Shown here piece by piece: positions 7,832 to 15,896 of a DNA stretch of 34,240 bases. The notes under the pieces are model-generated. The model worked only from the letters and a program-made list of their open reading frames with translations, had not been told where the DNA came from and did no database searches. Position numbers and translations under genes: made by a program. Origin of the DNA: Clostridium sp. C2-6-12 (GTDB lineage Bacteria > Bacillota > Clostridia > Clostridiales > Clostridiaceae); NCBI RefSeq assembly GCF_009928485.1, contig NZ_JAABNP010000046.1:1-34240 (forward strand). Reading direction: 5' to 3'. How positions within the stretch are numbered: the first letter of the stretch is position 1; each line of letters begins with the position of its first letter.

Positions 7832-9646
7832 TTACTTTAAAATAATATGCATAAAAACATTTTCCAATTGTTTATTTAAATCCTTATCTTCTGTTAAATC
7901 CAAAACTGGATAACCGTCAATATCAAAATGAACTCGGCGAATACCAGACGATCTAGGTCCATCAACTCCTGGCCTAGCATGATATGCATTCCATACAGCG
8001 CCATCGTCATCTATAACGTAAGAATTATGCCCTGGACCATATTCTCCTTCTACGCTACGTGAAGTAAGTAATGGGTAATTAGTCTTTGTCCAACTCGAAG
8101 GATTTAATAAATCAGCCTCTTTCTGTGCACATAATAATCCTACAACATAAGTAGCATCTACCAAAGCACTAGCAAAGGTTAAAAATATCTTTCCATCCCT
8201 TATCAAAGCAAATGGTCCTTCATCTACAAATACATTGTTATTTGCCCAACCATATTCTGGCTTAGAAATAACCACAGGATCACTTATTAGTTTCCATGGC
8301 TCATTTGGATTTATTTTAGCAATATATAACCATGCACCTAGATCATCAGGTAAAAATTGGCGCTGTGACCATGAAACATAATGTACTCCACCAACTTCAA
8401 AAGTTGTCATATCAAGAGAAATAGTCTTTCCAGCTTCACATAAATAAGTGCCATCTTTCTTTAATACACGATGAGGTCTGGACCAATCTGCTGCTATCAT
8501 TGGATTTCCGCCTTTTTGCAATTTCATAACATGTGACTCTTCATAAAAAAATTCTCCTGATGTAGCTCCATGGAAGATATATAGTTCTCCTTCAATTATG
8601 TGAAACTCTGGTGCCCACAAAAGCCCCTTAATATCTTCATAAGTACTAGAATCAAGTATCAATTCTTCCTTCGCATTTATCAAATCTGGAATTGCATCTG
8701 CTTCCCTCATGTATAAGGTATGATTTCCGTCTGCATCATTTGTAGCAATAAAATAATACTTCCCATTCCATTTTGCTATACATGGATCTGCACGGTTAAT
8801 AGCAACAGGAAATTCATAATGATCTTGATGTACTTTACCTTCTATTCTATAAGTTCCTGGTTTATTCCAATCTATATCTGCCGTATTCCAATCTATATTT
8901 TTCATAGCTGTTGTTCCATCGCTATAAACAGCAGTAGCTTTCACATCTTTTAATTCTTTTTCTGATGTAATACAAACACTTTCAGGTATTTTTATTTCCA
9001 CATTAGTAGGAACAGTAAGCTTTAAAACAAGACGCTCAGCTATCTCCTCAGATATGCTTATAACATTCCTTGGCACTATGCCATCTATTTCCGTTTTAAC
9101 AGTTTCTATGGCAAAAGCCTCTATTTTTTCAGGAAGCGAAGCACTATCAATATTTCTTATATCAGCAATAGAATTTTTATAGTAGTTTCCACTTTCGTCA
9201 CTCCAACAAATTATATAAACTTTTTCATTCTCATCATACTTACACATAACATCGCTTATATAAGTATTTTCTTTTAGATCAATTAAGCCAATTTCCTCAT
9301 ACTGCAAAAGGTCTTCAGAAGTAAATATAAGAACTTTACCTTTGCTTTGCTCATCATTTTTACCCTCTGCCTCAGTACGAACAGCAATTACACCAAAAGT
9401 ACCATCCGCTAAATAAAAAATGTATGGATTTTTCAGACTCTTTGCATTAAGAGACCCATTATCATTTTCTGTTGCCTTAGCAAATAAAACACCAGAATTA
9501 TGATTTAATTCTTTAAAATTCACTTTATCTTCACTATAGGCAATATGCATACTATATGCTAGTTTTTCTGAATAAATTAATTTTTCCTGTGGTGTTCTTG
9601 TATAACAAAGTACATAGCTTGAACCTTTTTTCACTTTAGATATCAT
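7832..9646 (-). CDS. GH43 glycosidase with N-terminal domain and Big_4-like domain
   Basis: From the ATG at 9646 (AAGGAGG upstream, 12 bases away) the protein has 604 residues. Residues 5-195 form a beta-rich domain with propeller-like strands but no complete GH43 catalytic set. Residues about 210-283 match the bacterial Ig-like group 4 pattern (IPESVCIT, AVYSDGTT, then DIDWNKPGTYRIEGKV). Residues 285-590 are a GH43 five-bladed propeller: base Asp287 (ADPCIAKW), WAPEFH near 344, probable pKa modulator Asp412 (SLDMTTFEVGG) and acid Glu476 (DEGPFALIRDG). This motif set resembles the GH43 clade with exo-alpha-L-arabinofuranosidases such as Streptomyces Araf43A. No signal peptide is visible, unusual for a protein with an Ig-like domain. 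It is the first gene of the operon, divergent from AraC-1. The exact substrate is unknown. Confidence 0.85.
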   Translation of the reverse strand: MISKVKKGSSYVLCYTRTPQEKLIYSEKLAYSMHIAYSEDKVNFKELNHNSGVLFAKATENDNGSLNAKSLKNPYIFYLADGTFGVIAVRTEAEGKNDEQSKGKVLIFTSEDLLQYEEIGLIDLKENTYISDVMCKYDENEKVYIICWSDESGNYYKNSIADIRNIDSASLPEKIEAFAIETVKTEIDGIVPRNVISISEEIAERLVLKLTVPTNVEIKIPESVCITSEKELKDVKATAVYSDGTTAMKNIDWNTADIDWNKPGTYRIEGKVHQDHYEFPVAINRADPCIAKWNGKYYFIATNDADGNHTLYMREADAIPDLINAKEELILDSSTYEDIKGLLWAPEFHIIEGELYIFHGATSGEFFYEESHVMKLQKGGNPMIAADWSRPHRVLKKDGTYLCEAGKTISLDMTTFEVGGVHYVSWSQRQFLPDDLGAWLYIAKINPNEPWKLISDPVVISKPEYGWANNNVFVDEGPFALIRDGKIFLTFASALVDATYVVGLLCAQKEADLLNPSSWTKTNYPLLTSRSVEGEYGPGHNSYVIDDDGAVWNAYHARPGVDGPRSSGIRRVHFDIDGYPVLDLTEDKDLNKQLENVFMHIILK

Positions 9647-9751
9647 AATATATTTCTTCCTCCTTAATTGATAATTCAAACTAAAAATAAACAATATGTA
9701 TTCTGTATATTAATAAAAATTCATATCATTTTCACTGTAGTATCAATAAAA

Positions 9752-9780
9752 ATTATAAATTATTGACCTGTCCGAAACAA
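9752..9780 (-). promoter_or_regulatory. Promoter of the GH43-GH39-esterase-GH95 operon
   Basis: On the minus strand TTGTTT (9775-9780) and TATAAT (9752-9757) are separated by exactly 17 bases. The spacer holds the CGGACAG element. This promoter overlaps, face to face, the AraC-1 promoter on the other strand, so the two polymerases cannot bind together. Confidence 0.7.
9759..9774. promoter_or_regulatory. Candidate operator ATTAT-N4-CTGTCCG
   Basis: ATTATTGACCTGTCCG lies in the core of both divergent promoters. A close relative stands in the AraC-2 control region at 15807-15823. It is therefore a candidate binding site for AraC-1, AraC-2 or a common regulator. Confidence 0.45.
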
Positions 9781-9791
9781 TGATATATACT
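9763..9791 (+). promoter_or_regulatory. Promoter of AraC-1
   Basis: TTGACC (9763-9768) and TATACT (9786-9791) are 17 bases apart, about 40 bases before the ATG at 9831. This is a near-consensus sigma-A promoter. Confidence 0.75.
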
Positions 9792-9830
9792 AATCTATAA
9801 TTGATATATCCAAAGATTAGGAGTGTTACC

Positions 9831-10610
9831 ATGACAAATATTTTTTATGTAGGATGCGATGCTACTCATACAAATGATTTTATTTTTGATATCCCTCAAG
9901 GCCATGATTGCTGGCTTTTAATTCTCACTCAAACTCCTGCTCTTTTTTGGGTTAACGACGAACTCAAAGAATACCCATCTCACACAGCAGTATTATATGA
10001 GCCACATCAAAAAATATATTATCGCGCTTGTACTGATAAATACATAAATGATTGGATACGTTTTGATTCTACTGAATCTTATGTGAATGATACAACACTT
10101 CCACGTGGCATTCCTTTTTCTTTAGATAATCCTGAATATTGTCACAAACTATTTCAATTGTTGGTTACTGAAAATTCATTTAACAAGGATTATAAAGAAT
10201 CGTCAATTGACTATTTATTACGAACTCTATTCAATAAACTTTTAGAATCTTGCTCACACACTAACATTACTCCGCAGTATTATAATCTTTTAGAGCTTCG
10301 TGCAGCGGTTCACAATAATCCTGGCAATAATTGGACTGTTCATACAATGGCAGATAGTCTTCATTTAAGCCAAGGCTATCTGCAGACAATCTACAAAAAT
10401 ACCTTTGGGATATCTTGCATGGATGACGTAATAGATAATCGAATCAAACTTGCTAAGGAATATCTGATTCATTGTACTCATACGATTACTGAAATAGCAG
10501 CTTTATGCGGATATAATAATGTGGAGCACTTCTGTAGACAGTTCAAACAAGTTACAGGACATACTCCAAGAAAATTCCGAAATTATGCTGCCAATTCATC
10601 TTCTGGGTAG
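9831..10610 (+). CDS. AraC-family transcriptional regulator 1
   Basis: A 259-residue protein with an N-terminal AraC-type sensing domain (about 1-130, beta-rich, PSHTAVLYEPHQK) and two C-terminal helix-turn-helix motifs, at about 173-189 (MADSLHLSQGYLQTIYK) and 219-239 (ITEIAALCGYNN), followed by the family end VTGHTPRKFR. The ATG at 9831 has AGGAG 7 bases upstream; an in-frame TTG at 9801 lacks a ribosome site and overlaps the leader. Regulators of this type bind a sugar or oligosaccharide and usually activate the neighbouring operon. It is divergent from the GH43-GH39-esterase-GH95 operon with overlapping promoters, which strongly suggests that it controls that operon. The inducer cannot be read from the sequence. 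Confidence 0.9.
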   Translation: MTNIFYVGCDATHTNDFIFDIPQGHDCWLLILTQTPALFWVNDELKEYPSHTAVLYEPHQKIYYRACTDKYINDWIRFDSTESYVNDTTLPRGIPFSLDNPEYCHKLFQLLVTENSFNKDYKESSIDYLLRTLFNKLLESCSHTNITPQYYNLLELRAAVHNNPGNNWTVHTMADSLHLSQGYLQTIYKNTFGISCMDDVIDNRIKLAKEYLIHCTHTITEIAALCGYNNVEHFCRQFKQVTGHTPRKFRNYAANSSSG

Positions 10611-10710
10611 CAAATGTTCTGTGCCTTAATAAATTAAATAATGCTAAGCTACACTAGAACCCCAAGCTTGCATTTTTTCCAATTTAAGGTTAAACTATGC
10701 TAATTTCCGC

Positions 10711-10749
10711 AAAAATAAGATCTGTAGGAAACTATTCTTACAGATCTTA
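10711..10749 (-). terminator. Terminator after GH115 (may also serve AraC-1)
   Basis: A perfect 11-bp inverted repeat (10716-10726 and 10739-10749, TAAGATCTGTA and its complement) has a 12-base loop and is followed by five T on the minus strand. It is placed between the convergent ends of GH115 and AraC-1. On the plus strand no T-run follows. Confidence 0.7.
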
Positions 10750-10831
10750 CCCATACATATTCAAATTAATTTTAATGGCTAAATATAAGACTATACATTA
10801 AATATGCAATTTCAATTCACTTTTCCTTATA

Positions 10832-13711
10832 TTATTTGCAAAAAAAGCTTTCCGTCGGACCAAGATATGATTCTGGCAGTTTTATCCCTTCTGAATATAT
10901 TACTATTCTTTCAAGACTTATATTAGGACTGACACTATAAAATCTCAGAACATTAACACCTTTTTTGCATTTAAACTTTTTCTTATAAATCTTAATGTTA
11001 TTATGAGCTTCCTGAGCCCACTGACTGCTAAGGAAATATGATCTACTGGTATCCCTCACAGTATTATCTATATTTATAACTCCTTCATTAATTTGAGTCC
11101 CAATATACATATTTTGTTCATCATTAACTGGTGTGGATGGAGCCATATAAAATTCAACATCATATGTACCATCTTTATTGGCCACAAACTTATATTCAAG
11201 CCATGGGCGCTCTTCTTCCTCCATAAAATCAACAGTGCTCGGATATACTTTCATAGCCACTCCTGTACGCCCATATGGAGATAACTTCACAAAATCTGCT
11301 CCACCAGCAGCACCTTTTGCCGCGTAATGGTCTGCTTCCATAGCTATATACCCATCATACTCAAGAAAAGTCATTGGTCCATATGATGATAAATCAGGAT
11401 TATCAGCTTCAACAATTATTATAACTTGAGCATCGTCAGTGCCTTCTACATAGAATATCCCTTCTTCTTTTCCTTTCAGTTTTGATCTATCAACAGAAAC
11501 CTTAACTTTATCTTTTACAGATGTTTCTCCTGAATCTTTTGAGAAATTTAGCCATGGGCATTCTGTTTTTATACGATATTGAATTGGCCCATTGCTTCCA
11601 CATGCAATTTCTAGTTGAATACTATCTACATCAGGACGCAAGAAATCATCAAATTTCATTCTGTTTCCAATCCAATGTTTACCTATGTTATACTCTTCAG
11701 AATCTGACTTTGCCACGATTATCCTTGGATGATTTGCTGGCTCTGCATAGATTCTAAGTGGATATTTATTATCGTCTTCACACCAACGTGTAAACCCAAA
11801 ATGTTCAGATAATCCAAACCCATAAAATTTATTGTTGTCTAGTGCATGCAATTCTTCTGTTATAACTCTGTCATAAGCAATACATTTACTAATCTTATCC
11901 GCAAGAATATTGGCTTCCATTCGATTCTGTCTTGCATATAATTCATTTCTAGATGCCAAAATCCAAGTTTTCATCAAATTAGCTGTGCCCACTGCTGTAT
12001 AAAAAATCAGTTCATAAAATCCTGGATAAACATATTCTGGACACTTCTCTTTAAGCTCATTGCAACGATTTATTATCCAATTAGATTCATTTAACAAATT
12101 CTCCGCTTCTCCAAAATGTACTGGATGATACACTTTATCATTCATTATCTCATGCTTTCTACATTCACACATATGAGTATACTTTTCTATAATTAATGCA
12201 ATATCATCTAAATCCTTTTGCTCAAATGCACCTTTAAACTGCTGTTCTACCCATTTTTTTGTAAAATCAACTGTGTTATTGGGATGTGCTGATCCCATAG
12301 CTTCAATATCATAAGCTAAATTCAAGAAATACGATATTCCAAATTCCTGTGTTCCTACGTCCCCAACGTTAACAACCCATATTTCTCTTACGCCATAATC
12401 ATATGCCATAGACATCTGTTCCCATACCTTAGGAATATATGTCGATCCAACCCATTGATAAGAATGAGCTCCTCCATGCATATCCATATGATAATACATC
12501 CCATATCCGCCCTTGTGATCAAGCATCTTCTCAGTTGGCAGTGTTCTAGTATATCCATGGTTGTTATCACTGAGCATAAGGGTAACACCATCAAGTTCAG
12601 GATCTCCAATAAGTCCTTTAGTGTTCTCATTACCATAAAAAAATTCTTCCACCTCAGTGAATAAAACTATTTGTCTTGGCACCTGATCAAGATCTGTATT
12701 AACATTTTCCTTTATAAGTCTATTCTGAACCTGTAGTACATCTCTTACCAGTTGGATATTTTCTTCAAGTGTTGCATTCTGCATGATAGCAGTATCATTC
12801 TCACCACGCATTCCCATGGTTATTACATTTTCAAAGTTTTTGTTTCTTTTAAGGCCATCCTCCCAAAACTTTATGATTCCTTCTCTATTGGAGCGAAAAT
12901 CCCACGCATCTCCATAAATAGACTCCTTACCTCGTACCTTTCCATATTCCTCTCCACTTCTCATACAAGGTTCATGATGTGAAGTACTCATTACGATTCC
13001 TAGCTCATCAGCTAACTCCGCGCTTTTTAGTCCAGGTCCATCCAAATTGAAATCTGATGCCCACATGGCTGGCCATAGATAATTCCCTTTATGTCTTAAA
13101 ATCAATTCAAACACATGCTCATAACATTTTGCATTGATACCTCCAAAATTCTTTTTAGCCCAGTTACCAAATGCTGGCCATTCATCATTAATAAAAATTC
13201 CTCGGTACTTAACAGATGGCTCTTTTGATATCACTTTACAGCTATTATCTAATATAATTTCAGTTTTTTTAGCAGGATTTATACCACTCCAATCTACTAG
13301 TGGAGATATCCCAATCAGTTCTGATAAATGAAATAGGCCATAAATAGTACCACGCTTATCACTTCCTCCTATTATCAATGCACATTCTACATTAGGCAAT
13401 GGTGATTCCACTAGCTGAAATAAATAAACCTCTCTTTTTGCTTCTATTACTGATAAATCTATAAGCTTTTTATTGTTTAGCTCATCCAGAATAGGACTAT
13501 GTCCTATTGTTCCATAAATCACAGTGTACCTTGCTAATCTTTCCCTATCATCGATTATATCAGGATATACATCTATAACTCGTTCTATATCTCTTCGTAC
13601 TTTATCTGCAATCTTGTTAACACCCGAAAATGCTTCCTCTTCCTTATAAAATATGATGTTACTCTTGGTATCTAATTTGTTTGCTGCACTCTTTCCTAAT
13701 ACAAATTTCAT
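10832..13711 (-). CDS. Glycoside hydrolase family 115 alpha-glucuronidase
   Basis: A 959-residue protein of normal GH115 length. Family blocks in order: N-terminal domain ending in GTIYGLFHLSELIG (121-134); YRGIFINDEWP (169-179); HKGNYLWPAMWASDF (207-221); STSHHEPCM (242-250); MGMRGENDT (299-307); FTEVEEFFYG (351-360); LSDNNHGYTR (380-389); and a C-terminal beta-sandwich rich in acidic strands from about 790. GH115 enzymes remove glucuronic or 4-O-methyl-glucuronic acid from internal as well as terminal xylose units. No signal peptide is present, so imported oligosaccharides are the likely substrate. The ATG at 13711 has GGAGG close upstream. It lies downstream of the unassigned gene 13839-15743 on the same strand without a terminator between, so the two are probably co-transcribed. 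GH67 encoded at 20443-22536 covers the terminal linkage. Confidence 0.92.
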   Translation of the reverse strand: MKFVLGKSAANKLDTKSNIIFYKEEEAFSGVNKIADKVRRDIERVIDVYPDIIDDRERLARYTVIYGTIGHSPILDELNNKKLIDLSVIEAKREVYLFQLVESPLPNVECALIIGGSDKRGTIYGLFHLSELIGISPLVDWSGINPAKKTEIILDNSCKVISKEPSVKYRGIFINDEWPAFGNWAKKNFGGINAKCYEHVFELILRHKGNYLWPAMWASDFNLDGPGLKSAELADELGIVMSTSHHEPCMRSGEEYGKVRGKESIYGDAWDFRSNREGIIKFWEDGLKRNKNFENVITMGMRGENDTAIMQNATLEENIQLVRDVLQVQNRLIKENVNTDLDQVPRQIVLFTEVEEFFYGNENTKGLIGDPELDGVTLMLSDNNHGYTRTLPTEKMLDHKGGYGMYYHMDMHGGAHSYQWVGSTYIPKVWEQMSMAYDYGVREIWVVNVGDVGTQEFGISYFLNLAYDIEAMGSAHPNNTVDFTKKWVEQQFKGAFEQKDLDDIALIIEKYTHMCECRKHEIMNDKVYHPVHFGEAENLLNESNWIINRCNELKEKCPEYVYPGFYELIFYTAVGTANLMKTWILASRNELYARQNRMEANILADKISKCIAYDRVITEELHALDNNKFYGFGLSEHFGFTRWCEDDNKYPLRIYAEPANHPRIIVAKSDSEEYNIGKHWIGNRMKFDDFLRPDVDSIQLEIACGSNGPIQYRIKTECPWLNFSKDSGETSVKDKVKVSVDRSKLKGKEEGIFYVEGTDDAQVIIIVEADNPDLSSYGPMTFLEYDGYIAMEADHYAAKGAAGGADFVKLSPYGRTGVAMKVYPSTVDFMEEEERPWLEYKFVANKDGTYDVEFYMAPSTPVNDEQNMYIGTQINEGVINIDNTVRDTSRSYFLSSQWAQEAHNNIKIYKKKFKCKKGVNVLRFYSVSPNISLERIVIYSEGIKLPESYLGPTESFFCK

Positions 13712-13776
13712 TTGGTCTCCTCCTAGTATCTTAGATAAGTATAAATTTTTATTACCTCATAAAACATTAATTTTTC

Positions 13777-13850
13777 TTAACACCTATCCCAATAATCACC
13801 TGCCAAGCCATCTATAATAGATCCACTTGCCCATGGCATCAAACAAAACC
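13777..13850 (-). other. Out-of-frame natural C-terminus of the gene at 13839-15743
   Basis: In the frame one base back from the upstream gene, the minus strand encodes about 22 further residues after Arg-Gly-Phe, ending at TAA 13777-13779. The switch point is the TTTT run at 13845-13848. Either one T is missing from the run (mutation or assembly error) or a -1 slip occurs on UUUU. With this end the gap to GH115 shrinks to 65 bases. Confidence 0.55.
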
Positions 13851-15743
13851 ACGTACTAGCAATAGACCCATCGCTATATTTTGAGATAACAACCCTTGAG
13901 AATGACAAAACCTTTCAGACATCCAACCTTTTTTTCCATGATCGAATTCCTTATCATATGTATTATATGTTTGACACCCCCAAGCAATGGTATCTAGCAT
14001 ACGATCTCTTACATATTTATCTTCAGAATTCTCTATAAAATATAACAATTCATCTACAATATTACTTGACATTGAGTGAATATGTGGATTAGCAATAGAT
14101 GTTACACTCCCCCCACAGCTTGACCAACCAATTCTGCTAAGTGGTGGAACTTTAATTGGAGAATTATAACAAAATTTAAAGGAAAACTCATAACATATTG
14201 CATCTTTCATATGCTGCAAATAAATTTTCTCGCCTGTTAATGCATGTAAAAATCTTATGGCTTTTATGTATGCTAAAATCCCCTCAGAATCAGTAGCTTT
14301 ATCTGTATCAAGCGGTCCACCATAGCATTCCATAAGCTTAATATATGTCTCATAATAATGTCTTTCGCTTTTTTGCAGACTATCTAAGTGTGATTTATCA
14401 CCAGTAAGATAGCTATAATATGCCAAAGCAGCCATGCACCATGCACCACTAAATGCATCATATTCAATGCCTGCACCTGTTTTCTCTGATAAGATAAACG
14501 GATATTCATTATCAGTGTTCTTTGTTTTCTCAATCTTCATTAAAATCAATTTTGCAAATGTTAACCAATCCACATGAGGGCAGTTTTTAAGTTTTATTTC
14601 ATAGTCGTAAGCCTTCAATATATAAAATAGTGACTGACCTATCAAATATGAACTATGGCCTGGTGTATGCATACCATCGAACCACCATCCGTTATTACTC
14701 CATTTCCCATTATCATATGCTCCATAAGGCAATCCTGTAGAAGGATTAAGTGAATGTTCCACAATGTTTGTTATGCAGGATATTGCCTGCTGACGCATAG
14801 ATTCATTTCCAAGTCGTAGTGCTGCCATCAACATAGGTGTTGCTACTGACAATCCATTGGTCCAAGTTATAGATATGATTTTATTGTATCTGTATCCTCC
14901 ACTAATTCCATCCTCAAAAACCTGACCTGAATAACTAAGATCTTCTGGAAGCCATGCATCCTCATACACAGCCTCTGCTAAATCAGTAACTGTTGTCCTT
15001 ACATCACTTGCTTTTCTTGGATTTTGGTGATAGTTATAATAAACTTCTTCAATTACAGCATTGATATCCAATTCAGTTTCCGCATCGAATTCATATAGCT
15101 CAAAGATTAATTCAACAGTTTCTCCAGCTTCTAATTCAAAACAATTATCACATAATGGCGATCTCTCCCTAACATCATGTGATTTAACAAACATCAATGG
15201 AGCATTTTCATAACCAAGGGTATATCCTACAGTTCCTTTAGATAATGAACATGTATATCCAGCATATTGATAAAATGTACCTTCTGTTTCAGGCTTCCAT
15301 TGTTGTTTTATTCCATTATTTCTTATAAAATATGGACTCGCAGAAAATCCGTATATTTTTCCAGTATCATATACTAGAGCAACTGGATGGGATAACCGGT
15401 CACTTCTTACCATCCACCAAGGTGATGAAGGTCGACTCATCTCTTCTCTTAGCCTTGGGAATTCATTTGGAACATTCTGGGGACACTCTCCACGGTTTCT
15501 ACCATACATAAATGCTGGCAAAAAATATCGCGGATTTTTCTTATTAAATGGCAGTTCCACATGAATTACTCCTGACCAAGTTATTTTATTTTTGTTTTCA
15601 AGCTGTACTTTAGCCTGAAAGGGATTTTGGGGACTTCCATTTCCACCTGACATTTCTATATATGCACTTAATCCATGCTCATTCAATGGAAGATAATCCG
15701 TATTATCCTGTTCTTTACTTCTTGCTGTCATTATAAATTTCAT
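13839..15743 (-). CDS. Unassigned beta-sandwich plus (alpha/alpha)-barrel-like protein, probable glycosidase; C-terminal frame break
   Basis: I do not recognise the family. From ATG 15743 (GGAG 12 bases upstream) the frame has 634 residues. The first 240 or so are beta-rich (PRYFLPAFMYGRNRGECP, WWMVRSDRLSHPVALVYD, IYGFSASPYF). The rest has repeated amphipathic helices with Trp, Asp and Gly-rich turns typical of (alpha/alpha)6 barrels: WTNGLSVATP, NNGWWFDGMHTPGHSSYLIGQ, GAGIEYDAFSGAWCMAALAYY, GPLDTDKATDSEGILAYIKA, GWSSCGGSV. No signal peptide. The frame stops at TGA 13839-13841 right after LLLVRGFV. The -1 frame continues in protein-like sequence (CLMPWASGSIIDGLAGDYW) to TAA 13777-13779, so the natural end is probably there. 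It heads the GH115 operon, divergent from AraC-2. A uronate- or xylan-side-chain hydrolase or lyase is a guess from context. Confidence 0.75.
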   Translation of the reverse strand: MKFIMTARSKEQDNTDYLPLNEHGLSAYIEMSGGNGSPQNPFQAKVQLENKNKITWSGVIHVELPFNKKNPRYFLPAFMYGRNRGECPQNVPNEFPRLREEMSRPSSPWWMVRSDRLSHPVALVYDTGKIYGFSASPYFIRNNGIKQQWKPETEGTFYQYAGYTCSLSKGTVGYTLGYENAPLMFVKSHDVRERSPLCDNCFELEAGETVELIFELYEFDAETELDINAVIEEVYYNYHQNPRKASDVRTTVTDLAEAVYEDAWLPEDLSYSGQVFEDGISGGYRYNKIISITWTNGLSVATPMLMAALRLGNESMRQQAISCITNIVEHSLNPSTGLPYGAYDNGKWSNNGWWFDGMHTPGHSSYLIGQSLFYILKAYDYEIKLKNCPHVDWLTFAKLILMKIEKTKNTDNEYPFILSEKTGAGIEYDAFSGAWCMAALAYYSYLTGDKSHLDSLQKSERHYYETYIKLMECYGGPLDTDKATDSEGILAYIKAIRFLHALTGEKIYLQHMKDAICYEFSFKFCYNSPIKVPPLSRIGWSSCGGSVTSIANPHIHSMSSNIVDELLYFIENSEDKYVRDRMLDTIAWGCQTYNTYDKEFDHGKKGWMSERFCHSQGLLSQNIAMGLLLVRGFV

Positions 15744-15802
15744 AAAAATCAAACACTCCAATCTAACCAATAGTTTTATTATGCATAAAACTTGCTATAT
15801 AC

Positions 15803-15832
15803 TTGTATTATGTCATCTGTCCGTGATATAAT
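15803..15832 (+). promoter_or_regulatory. Promoter of AraC-2
   Basis: TTGTAT (15803-15808) and a perfect TATAAT (15827-15832) are 18 bases apart, 64 bases before the GTG at 15897. The spacer holds the CTGTCCG element. Confidence 0.6.
15807..15823. promoter_or_regulatory. Candidate operator ATTAT-N5-CTGTCCG
   Basis: ATTATGTCATCTGTCCG is the second copy of the element found at 9759-9774, with one extra base in the middle. It sits between the -35 and -10 of AraC-2 and upstream of the divergent gene ending at 15743. Confidence 0.45.
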
Positions 15833-15896
15833 CTTTGCAAGACATGCCAATTTTATTGCGTGAAATGATCTTTTTCTTTATTAAGGAGATTATATT

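Noticed and set aside
12388..12636. Minus-strand 82-codon frame inside GH115
   Set aside because: GH115 is continuous through this part with conserved blocks in its own frame. The small frame is a shadow.
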